A DNA stretch of 64,000 nt, taken from contig OW285187.1 in assembly GCA_935421135.1 (NCBI GenBank), positions 34,598,818-34,662,817 on the forward strand, in the 5' to 3' direction. This DNA is from Bugulina stolonifera. Lineage: Eukaryota; Bryozoa; Gymnolaemata; Cheilostomatida; Bugulidae. The notes under the pieces are model-generated. The model was not told the DNA's origin. It did no database searches and saw only the letters and a program-made list of their open reading frames with translations. Shown one piece after another: positions 22,901 to 34,900 of the stretch (position 1 is its first letter; the number at the start of each line of letters is the position of its first letter). A program made the translations under genes and the position numbers.

Positions 22901-25900
22901 AATTAAGGAGAAGATTGCCAATTTTACGGAAAAAGGTAGCAATTGGATCTTTAAGAGAGTTGTGCGAATGGAGTTAAGCACTAATTGGTGGCGACCGCTG
23001 CGTGGTTCATCATACATGGAGCTGCCCAAATTTCTAAAGAGCAAGAAGGCCATCGTAAATCCACAAAATAAGGATGAGGAATGTTTTAAATGGGCGCTGC
23101 TAGCGGCACTACATCCAGCTAATGAAAACCCTCAGCGTATAAGTCACTATACAGAACATGTTGATAAGTACAACTGGGAAGGTATTAAGTTCCCGGCTAG
23201 CTCTAAAGACATTGAGAAATTCGAGCGAAACAATCCGGACATTGGTATAAACCTCTTGAGCTACTACAAACGCCCTGGGAAAAGTTCTGTAATATATCCA
23301 TTGCGGGCTGAAAAGACCGGTCGGAAGACAATTGTGAATCTGATGCTCCTACAAGAGGCGGTAGGTGTAGAAGGCAAGATTCAAACTCGCAGCCACTATT
23401 GCTGTGTCAGAGACATGAGTCGACTGCTATCTCTGCAGGTGAGTAAAGATGGTCACCGACGCGAAACATGTATGAACTGTCTATGCTCCTTTGGAGATAA
23501 GAAAGAGCACCATCACACAGCTCTAGAGAAACTGAGGGCTCACCAAGAATGGTGCTTTCAGAACGACTGTGTGAAGGTGGACCTCTTACCCAGAACTAAG
23601 GAAGTCAAAAATCCTGATGGTAGCGCCAGCGCGAAAGAAGTGACGATCAAGTTCACTAACCATCATAAGAAAATGCGAGTGCCCATAGTGATGGTTGCTG
23701 ATGCCGAAGCGTTTAACACTCCCATCCAGTCGTGTCAACCAGACCCTGAGAAGCCGTATACCCAGAAACTTAGTAAGCACGATGCGAGTGGGTTTTGCCT
23801 ACACGTTGAGGAAGATAGCGGTGACTCGGAGACGCTCATGTACAATTGTAAACCGGGCGAGAGTAGCGATGACGTAGCGCGTGGATACCTTGATATGTTG
23901 GTGAAAAAGGTAGAGGAATTATACGCCAAGTACAAGGACAAAAAGACTATGGTTATGACAGATGGAGATGTCCAGCGACACAAGGAAGCTACGACCTGCC
24001 ACATTTGTGAGGAACCTCTAGGCGATGACACGGTGCGTGACCATTGTCATGTTACTGGAAAGTATCGCGGGCCGGCTCATAACGTGTGCAATCTCAGATA
24101 TCGAATGCCAAAGTTTATTCCGGTCCTGTTTCACAATCTATCAGGTTATGACTCTAAACTGTTTGTACGACAACTAGCCAAGTACGAGGGGAGGCTGACA
24201 GTTATCCCCCATACAGAGGAGAACTACATTTCGTTCTCGAAGCACTTGGTGGTAGACAAACGAACAAAGGAAAACAAAAAGACTGGTAAAATGGAAGAGG
24301 TGGACGTGACGTTCGAAATCCGGTTTTTAGACAGCTACCGATTCCTCTTAGACTCGCTCGACAATTTAGTGAAGGGTCTAAAACCTGAAGACTTCAAAGC
24401 TTTGAAGAAAGCGTACCCAGAAGAGAAGCAGCACAAGCTCCTTTTAAAGAAAGGCGTGTTTCCGTACGACTGGTTTGATGGACCTGAGCGACTGAAAGAA
24501 AAGCAACTCCCGCCTAAAGACAAGTTCTACTCTCGACTATACGACAGCTGGATAGGAACGGAGGACTACGAACGTGCCCAAAGCGTGTGGAAAGAGTTTG
24601 ATATGAAGACCTTCCAAGAGTATCATGACCTCTATCTAAAAACTGATACACTCCTGTTAATGGATGTGATACAGAGGTTCCGTAAAAATTGCCTAGAAAA
24701 ATATGGCCTTGATCCGATGTGGTACTATACCGCACCGGGTCTAACATGGGATGCGGGGCTGAAATATACCCGCCTGGAGTACGAACCGATTCGCGACGTG
24801 GAGATGTTGCTTATGTTAGAGAACGGGGTACGCGGTGGAATAACGCAGGTTAGCACTCGCCACGCTAAGGCCAACAACAAGTACATGGCTACACACGATC
24901 CGACTAAGCCGAAGAGATACATAAAATATCTGGATGCTAATAACCAGTACGGTTGGGCTATGAAGCAGAAGCTACCAACGAGCAAGCTGGAGTGGATGAA
25001 TGATGAGGAGCTGAAGGACTGGCGAAAGCATCCTTGCTTTTGGAGGTAGACTTGACGTACCCGAAGAAACTCCACGATCGACACAACTGCTTTCCCCTGG
25101 CCGTCGAAAACCTAAAAATTAACAAGAGCAACAAGCTGGTAGCTAACCTGAGAGACAAGAAAAATTACGTTGTTCACTATGCCGCTCTAAAGCTATATCT
25201 AAGACTGGGCATGCGAATAACTAAGGTTCACAGGGGGATAAAGTTCGAAGAAAGTTCCAAGCTGGGTAAGTACATCGACTTTAACACCAATGAGAGGATC
25301 AAGGCCAAGGCTGCAGGTGATAAGGCGAGTGAAAATCTGTACAAGCTCATGAACAATAGTCTGTATGGGAAGACGATAGAGAATGTCCGGAATCGTGTCG
25401 ACATTCGGTTCGTAACCGAAGAGAGGCAAGCGGAAAAATTAACAGCGCAACCAAACTACGATCGGGCTACAATCTTTGATAAAAACTTTGTAGCCGTCCA
25501 CATGCGTAGAACCACGGTGCTATTCGACAAGCCCATATATGTCGGTGCAGCTGTCCTAGACCTGTCCAAGACCTTGATGTACAACTTCCATTACCTATAC
25601 ATGAAGACAAAGTATGGCTCTCGTGTGAAGTTGGCATACATGGACACGGATAGTTTTGTATACATAGTGGAAACGGAAGACTTCTACAAGGACATCGCTC
25701 CTGACGTGGAAAGGTTATTTGACACTAGCAACTATCCAGATAACCATCCGTCAGGGATACCGACAGGCGTCAACAACAAAGTGGTCGGCATGTTTAAGGA
25801 TGAGGCTAATGGTAAGATCATAGAAGAATTTGTAGGGCTGCGCCCAAAGATGTATGCCTATAGAATAGGTGACAAAGTGACTAAAAAGGCTAAGGGGGTG

Positions 25901-28900
25901 ACTAGGTCAGTGACTCAGAAAGGTCTCACGTTTGACGACTATAAGTCCGTCTTATACGAGCATGCGGACTGGCTACAGACTCAAAGGTCTTTGACTCCTC
26001 AAGCCGAACCGGCACCCACGCAGTCGAGAGAGATGATGCGCATTGGCAGTGAACGACTCCGACTCTACCTGATGCGCTCAAAAAAGATATCGCTGTCCGC
26101 AGATGATGACAAGCGCTATATCGTCGATGGAATAGATACGTTAGCTCACGGTCACTGGAGGATTGTATAATAAATGGACAAACAAATAGCTATGCAACTT
26201 TTGGATATGGTAAGACCTCCAGTAGTCTACGATACGTACATACCATCACGACAGCGATATACGGTAGGAGGTTATAGTATGCGGAAATACGAACCCCCGA
26301 GACCAAAGCTATCCGAACTTCGATCAAAAGCCAAGTCACTGGGTATCAAGAGATATTACAAAATGAGAAAGAACGAACTGACAGAGGCCCTGTCTCCCTC
26401 TGCGGGGTAATTTTTATACCTGTGTTGGGTATAAAAACTACTATTTTTTAATATTCAAGAGCGACATGATGCGCTCACGTAGACCCTCCTCTAGATCTCC
26501 GGGTGGAGCCGTTGGCTGTACGAACGTCTTATCTATTTGTGCTAGCTGCTTATCTAGATCACCCATGTCGTTCAGTATGACGGCGTACTCTTCGTGGTCG
26601 ATTTTACCGTCTTCTATGAACTTTGACACACGGTTCAGAATCGTATTCTTTTTAGACTTTAGCGCCTCAGCTTTCTTCTCATGCTTAGCCAACTTATTTC
26701 TTAACCGTTTTCTAGGCATCTCGAGGGCAAGCGCGACGGCCCCGGATGAAGCTGCTAGAATTCCCAGTGGCAGTGCTACTATAACGCCTACACCGGTGCT
26801 TGCCGTAACCGTTGCTCCTACACTACATCCTACAGCGATCACGGAAGATGTTCCCATAACACCCTCAACGACCTTGTTGATAAGCTTGTATCTTTTAATC
26901 AGAGACTTTCTAGCCTCACACTTGCTTTCTAGGGTAGATCGAATACGGTCTAGTTCCGTCATTCTATATCTACCCGTGTCTTCCAAGTTGGGATATACCT
27001 TATTAGACATTTATTATAAGAGAAAAAGTGTGGTGTGGTAATCTAGGTAGAATTTCTGTAATTTCTATAAAATTACCGTAATTTCTATAAAATTACCGTA
27101 ATTTCTATAAAATTACCGTAATTTCTATAAAATTACCGTAATTCCCATAAAATTACAGTAATAAATGGATCGATTGCAGAAATTATATTATTCACCGTCG
27201 GGCTACCAGCGTGGCTCTACTGCTGCTGGAAGGCTACAGAAGAAAGTACCCGAGCTTACTAGACGCCAAATTCAGCAGTGGCTCGACCGGCAGCCTATTT
27301 ACCAAATATATAAGGCCCCGCCTAAGACTATAAGGTTCCCTCATTACGCGCAAGACAAACCAAATCACACTCATCAGATAGATTTACTATCTTTACCCGC
27401 GGATGGAAAATACAAGTACGCTCTAACGCTAACTGACATCGCCTCTCGATACAAAGAAGCAGAACCTTTGAAGACTAAGACCGCTAAAGAAACGTCTGCC
27501 GCTATACAGAAGATATATGACAGGTCACCATTAAATTACCCCCAGACTATCATGTCGGATAAAGGACGAGAATTTATGGGAGAGTTTCGGACCCTGATGA
27601 GGGAACACGGCGTAAAGAAGGTCGTCTCTCTAAATAAGAAGAAGGTGGCATTCGTAGAAAGATTTAACAAGTACCTTTCTGAGAAGTTGTTCTCTCACCA
27701 ATACGGCGAAGAAATGAAAACGAAGCGAACTAACAAAGAATGGGCGGGCAGACTATCGAAGGTAGTAGCGGCTATGAATGATGAGGAAACTAGGATGATT
27801 GGGATGAAGCCTTCGGATGCGATAAAGCTAGACAAAGTTCCACAACCGGAGTACGAAAAAGAAGATATTCCCGAAGACTTGCCCATAGATGCCTTAGTAA
27901 GATATCTGTATAAGCCGGGCGAAGAACACAATGATACTCGTTATCGGGCTACTGACGCGATCTGGTCTGTCGAAGTGTATGAAATTGATGAGATTAAAAC
28001 TTTTGAAAATCAGCCAACGCTGTATACGCTACAAAATTTAGACGAGGAACGGACCTTTACAAAAGAGCAACTACAAGTGGTACCGCTCGACACCTAATTT
28101 TTATACTTGTGGAGTATAAAAATTTTATACAAAGATCTTGTCAGGCAATGTCTTGCTATCTTGCAGGGTCTTTGTAATATAAGTAGCGGCTGCAACCTCT
28201 ACAGCCAGCATACCTACACTTTTTAGTTTAAATTCTATTGGTCGTTCTTTAAAGCCGAAAGATTTCATAGCGTATCTAGTAGCGACAATCCCGGTAGTGA
28301 TTAGAGCGGCGTTGTACAGCCTGTTTCCAACATCTTTCATATTTGGTTCCATCTTTATTAATACATTAAAACTTTCGTTTTTTAACGACAGGCTTGGGAG
28401 CTGGCGTATCTTCCGCAGGCTTGGGAGCTGGCGTAACCACTGCAGGCTTGGGTGTAGGTTTAAAATAGTAGACTAGTCCCAGTATCACGATTATTCCTAG
28501 TCCAATATATTTGACGTTGTCCTTAGTTTGAGCTGGCGTCTCTTCTGGTTGCTTCACCGTTTCTGGCTGTATATCTTTTAACTCAGAACTCGTCGTCTGT
28601 ACCCGTCGGGGGTTCTTCGTCACAGTGATGGGTTGTTCCGTCATTTATTATGTCAGAGTTTTTCGACCACAAACGCTCGTAGTCTACGTGTATAGCCGTA
28701 GTGGCTACCAAAGAGGCTGGAGCCAGATATTTGCCGTAGCGGTAATATATAGATGGAAATACTTCGTTGACAAAGGCTTTAATGAACACGTCTTTATTCA
28801 AAGTCGACTCTAATTCATCCGGATTGTCTAGAGGTATTACCCTGGCAATGGACATTGTGTAAGCCTTGGTAACCAGCTTAGTCATCTGCTCGCTAACGTT

Positions 28901-31900
28901 ATCAATGACAGCCTGTTCGTGCTTGAGATACAACTTTTTAACGTCTTCACTAGACATTTTGTTAAGATCTTCTTCAGTCTTGACATGCGCCTGTGCGAGT
29001 CTAGATCGATACTTTTCTACTTCGGCGCTATGTTGCCGCGGTTCTTCTTCTGGCAGGGTAATGCTATCCATTTTATTAATACCAAAAACTTTCCTTGCAG
29101 CGAGGTACAGTCGTATCATGAAAAAAGTTGATACGCTAAAGAAGAGGAATCCACTAGCGTAGAAAATCTCTTCTATCATTTATCTAGAACGAGATACTTT
29201 CCCAGATCAGTATTTACGAACAGCATAAACTCGTTCACTAATCCTTCTTTTATAGCTTTTTGCTCTTCCGCGGGGATGATGTCATTTTCACTCGCTAAAG
29301 TTTCAAAGGACTTTTTACAGGTATTTTTAGTCACTAAGACCCAGTGTATGTTTTCTCGAAAGTCTTTGGGCGCGGAAACGTATCGTTGCGTTATGAACCA
29401 CGTCGTCAGGTTCGCGTGTCGGCCACTAAACGCTATTTTACTCAGGGAAGTCCTATGTTTGTTCAAGTCTTTTTCAGCGCTACAGTCATCGATTATTATG
29501 AGAGATTTCTTACCTGACAGGTTTCCGCCTTTAGAATGGCGTTTGATTAGCTCGTCTAGATGTTTGACGAGATTGCCATCGACATAAACTCCACATTTGC
29601 TTAGCCACGGCCTGTCGTAGGTTTTATTATCGTAGAATGTCGGACAGATGATAAAAATGTGATCAAATCTCCCGCCATAATATTTTTCTATTATATTTAA
29701 CGTATGGTGCGTTTTACCCGAGTTGGTTCGTCCGCAAATTAGAGCGTTGTGAGGATGCTTGGGAAGTAAACTGTCCATTTATTGCTCTACGGAGCTTAGC
29801 TGATTATTGACGAACCTTATCGCCTTGTCCGTGACTATGAAGACAAATGCCTTGCCGACACTCGTAGTAGCCTTCTTAGAAATCTTTAGCTTAACATAGT
29901 CCTTGACTTCACGACCCGTTCCGCTAGCCTTTTCATCGTCGAGTGTCCTAAAATCCAAGACTAGAGCAAACTTATCTTGGTAGAATGACTCCTGGTTAAT
30001 GAAAGCTTCTACGCTACTCTTAGAGCCGAAATACTTTTTAGCGTCTGGCCAAGAATACACGGGCAGATATTCGGATGTGAATAGCTGATTGGTCGTGCCG
30101 TCAATGTCAACTTTAATGTCTTTAATCATCGGGTTCGCGTAAGTAGTGTTGACGGCATTGTCAGCCTTGAAAAACACGATAATGGCCCTGAGGCTGTCGT
30201 ATGTCGCGTTGATGTCAATCTCAAAGTCGGACTCATCGTTGGAGATAGCCTTGGTCGTGTGAGACTTGTAGTCATTAACGATGTGATAGTGATTCAGATA
30301 TTTTTGCCTTATCTCTTTGGCTATGTCGGGTTCGATAATATAGTCATACTCTAGGCAAATATTCTTGAGCGTATATTTTCCGGCGGATAGTTTTAGGTGG
30401 AACTCTACATCATTTTGAATAGCCTGCGGTGCAAAGGCGGATTCTGTCAGAAACGAACCGAGGTGAAAAGAGTACCTCTCTCCGTGAATCGATGCCAAGG
30501 TGTCGTCCGCGGCACCGTCTATATTATGACGTTTCTTTTTAGTAGCTGAAGACTGGATACCTCTATCGGTTAATTCCTTTCGGTACTTGTGCTTAGGATG
30601 CCAAAATGGCCAATAGGTAGCCAATTGGTTATAGTTGTTTATATCCTGCACAGTTGTTCCGTTAATAGTAATTTTGAACCTTTCGACAATAGCGGCGGTT
30701 AGGTGGTCGGGTACATCCGCTTCTGTTCCGTCAGAAGCAAGTTTAAAATCACCCGTCCACACTAGCGATTTCGGATAAAGAACGCTGTTCGATGTGAGCT
30801 TTGGCATTTTAATTACGAGCTCATCACCGGCACTCGCTTCAGATGGATTGTGATTCACTTTCGCGTGAATCTTGTTTTCTTTCAGACCCTGTCTATCTCG
30901 GGTAGAAAAGTTATGGTTTAATTCTCCTACGTGCATACTCATTATTTATTGTACTAAAATAAATGGCAGAATTCGAAGGTAGAGATTTTACAGAAGATGT
31001 AGACGTGTTGCGAGATGATGATATAGAGACGTCTACTTTCATAACACCCGACACCACACTCGACGAATCTACGATACAACAATCTCTCGACTATAGTAAT
31101 GTTAATACGCGCTTAATACAAAAGGGATTGCCAGATATTAATACGATCATAGAAAATATGAAAGACACACCAGTGCGCAGAGATTTGTTAGAGAAGATGA
31201 TTGTTGACAGAAATGTGGTAGATCAAGAAAGTTTAAGTCGAGTAATAGAAGAATATGCCGAATACGTAAAATCTGGTGGTACGATAGAAGACTATCTCTC
31301 CGGAGGTGCTAAAGCCAAACTACCAAGTATACCGACAGACACTCCCGGCATAGCGTTAGATGTACAGAATAAAATCGATGTTAAATTGTCTGAGTTGAAC
31401 ATTTTTGCGAGTGGTAATCACGATAGATTCATACCACTCGAAAATGGGGGTTTATCCGTAAAGACGAGTAAGGGCTCAACTATTATAACCCAGAAAAATC
31501 CTAAGTTGTTTTTAGTGAACCCAGCGATACCAACCTCTGAGTACGAGTCACTTTTTGGTGTTGATAAAGAAACGTACAAAACCAGAGTAAGAGCACGTAA
31601 TTTTCGTGTCAAGAGTGAGATAGAACGTTCAACTTTAGAGGGCGTCAGGCAGGTGACCAATGAATTTTATAATCCGGCGTTTGAAGGCGACGAATCACTG
31701 TCATCCGCCTTTGAATCACCGTCAGAATGGCGAAAAAGAACGTTAGGCGAGAAAATTAAAGCCTCCATAGAGGGTACATGGACTTCGGTTTCCGAATCTG
31801 TAAATAACCTATTAGCGAAATTTAAGCCCTCTGGTTATCAACGCCTAGCTAATGATGAAGTAGATATCCAGATGGACGAGTTGACACCTGAGCGGCGAGA

Positions 31901-34900
31901 AGAGATTGGAGGAGAAGTAGAGCGAGATCATAGACGCTTGCAAGAATTGGGTCCAGAAGTTGCTAATACAATCGATGAACTGAATAGCATAGCCGCAGAG
32001 TACTCTGAGCTCCCACGAGATGATCCTAGACGAGAACGACTCAGTACAGACTTTGCGAGCAAAAAAGTCGAACTCGATGCTAAGATAGATGAACTTAGCA
32101 AAATAAGAGAATGTAAAAATACCATTTTAAAGTTAGTCGGTGTGGGATTGGCTGCTGTTGGCGTCGGCGGTCTTCTAACAGGAATATTCGAAGCTATAGC
32201 AAACGCTTTAGGTTCCGATGTCGCGAAAGATCTCCTGCCCAAATCAACTGACCCGAAAGATATAGCTGCCAGCGGTATAGGGAAGCTCATCAAGAAGAAG
32301 CTATCAGAATTGGCTAATTATTTTCACAGTAAGTTTCTTAACAGCGAAGGGGTTCTTAAATCTTTTTGGCATATGATGGAAAACGTCGTTAAATACATGC
32401 AAGACAATCTGTGGATAATCATCATGACGGTCTTGGCATTCTTGGCGTATGAGATTAAAAAGAACAAGTCAAAGTTATAATAGATAGACAAGATCTATTA
32501 TAACTCAAGTCAAAGTGGCTACAGCGGTGGCAACACTAGCTACTGTTCCCGCCGTTATAAAAATATTCTCATACCTTTTTTGTTCTTCTGATGGAACGTA
32601 GTCAAAGTTTGGCTCCTGGAGATTAGGATGTGGAACTTTAGGTTTCTTACCAAATATTTTTTCGTACTCGGTAAATGAGTTATTTACAGAATATATGTCA
32701 TTGGTAGCCTCTCGTTTCTTGGCAATTTCAGCGTTAAGCCAATCTTGATTTTTCGCTCGCTTAATATTGTAATCCATTTGCTCCTCATTCATCTTTTCAA
32801 TAGCCGCGTTGTGTCGCTTAGCTTCTTCTTTAGCTCCATTTCTATCCATCATTGAAAACAAGTAGTTCCCACCGGTGAAGGCCACCGCATTCACGATAGC
32901 TCCACCAATCATCATTGCAATCGATGCCATTTATTTATAATACACAACACATTCTTTAGCGTGCTTGTTCTCTACATAACATAGTATCACTCCTCCTTCG
33001 GGTACGCTTAGATTTATGTCGTTGATTATATCTACTCGAAGGTCCTTGTATATACCGTAGGTCGCGTTGGCAATTGGCGATTGAAAGATTCCTATAAATG
33101 GTAAACCACCACCACTGCCATTTTTAGTTTTAAATATGACTTCTGTAATCGTTGAATAGCGTGGGAGCTCTATCAAAAACTGGCTATTATCTTCGCTATC
33201 ATTTTTCCGCTTCTGTCTAACAATTTTTAAACTCTCTGTATGAAGTCTTCGTCCTAACATTTATTCATAAAAAAACTCGCATACATCAGGCTTCGAACTG
33301 GATATTAAGCACGATGTTACTACCCCTCTCGCTATATATAAGTCTAGCTTGTTTAAAACATTCGATTCGCACCCTTTGTATTCTCGTATGAGATCGGATC
33401 CCACATAGAATTTTATAGTCACATTTCTGAAATCTGTAAAGTTAGAAGATTTGTAAAAAGCTACGCTTCTTAAGATAGAGTTAGCCGGTACAAAGAGTTG
33501 GAATAAGGATTCATTATTATTAGTAGATTGTCGAGCTACCTTTACTCGATAAAGGTGTTTGTCTCGTGATCTTTGTCCTAACATTTATTAATCGTGCAAA
33601 GTTAATTCTGCTTTAAATCTCCCCGTAAAATCATTGCCAAGATCGTCGACTATCTTCACTTTGAGATGGCTTATTGTATTAACACACATTTTTCTAAAAT
33701 TTGATGTCGGCTGATACGTAACAATTTCACCAACATTAAAATTACCCAATGGTATTACGGCTAACAGCGATGATCGTTTCTCGTCGACAATAGATTCTGA
33801 TGTATTTATTCCATCTACATACATAGACAGACTAAGCGGCGTCAGATATAAAAAATCATCATCCATTCGCTTCTTTATCCCACCAGTCAGCGTACCATTA
33901 ACGGTAACCTTGAGGGTATTTTCATCAAAGGTAAAGTCATTAGGCATTAACCCCCTCAACTGTTCGTATGTGTAGTAACCAGGTGGTATAGTAATTATAG
34001 TTTCAGACCCCCCAGCCTTATAAGTACTCGCTTCGGGCAAGTTGTATAATTTTAGACACGCCGTTATCATATTCAGCGATATGCCACTAACTTTTATCGG
34101 CTCTCGCAACTCATGGTTACCAACTTTTGTTATCATTACTTTAGTCCCCATTTATATATATAGGGATATATAAATGGCAAAACTATCAAGCGGATATCCT
34201 ATACATTTTTATAATCTCAACATTGTAGTAAGCGTCAACAAAGACGCGAATGCAACTTATACTTTTACAAAAAAGTTTGTTGACATTACCCCCAAGCCGG
34301 TAGTCATAACTAGTTTTGATGATGTTGATCGGTGGTACAAAGATCCAATGCTGTACTATTTCCAGCAGTACAAGTTCGCGTTGTATTGCGCGACGGCTTT
34401 ATGCAGTGTTAGTAAAGATCAACTAACGCGAGGTCTACACCTTACAAAATCTATAATGAATTTTCATGTAATGTATCAAACCAAAAAAATCTTGGCGCAG
34501 ATGCAAGCGCGTAATCCTGGAGATGGTGACTTTAATCCGTACAACAACCCGTACAATAAAACAGAATATTATAAGATTTTAAACGAGTTTAACGCCCGAC
34601 CAGGTGACATACCCGAAATAGATCAACCCGCCAATGGCTTAGGATTCGCTTACCGTCGAGCAACAGGCGGTAAAGTAGAAGACAGCAATCCACCATCTCC
34701 GGCGTTGACCTTCCCCTCAACCGGTGCTAATAATATGTACCGAAACATTAAACCTCGTGGTACTGTAGAGCCGCGGACTGGTGGATGCGTTTGGGGTGGT
34801 TTCTACAATTTTGATAACAATGTTAATACGGGGATCGTCATTACTAAAGTTCAGCAAGATAGATTCGACTATAGACGTCTTGTACCAGATCATAGCAAAG

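Noticed and set aside
26466..27041. Plus-strand 191-codon ORF in the Maverick
   Set aside because: It is antisense to the minus-strand membrane-protein gene, which has the TAAATG start and the recognisable pattern.
27058..27157. Possible CRISPR-like array
   Set aside because: The 20-bp units are contiguous with no unique spacers, and the host is eukaryotic. Direct tandem repeats only.
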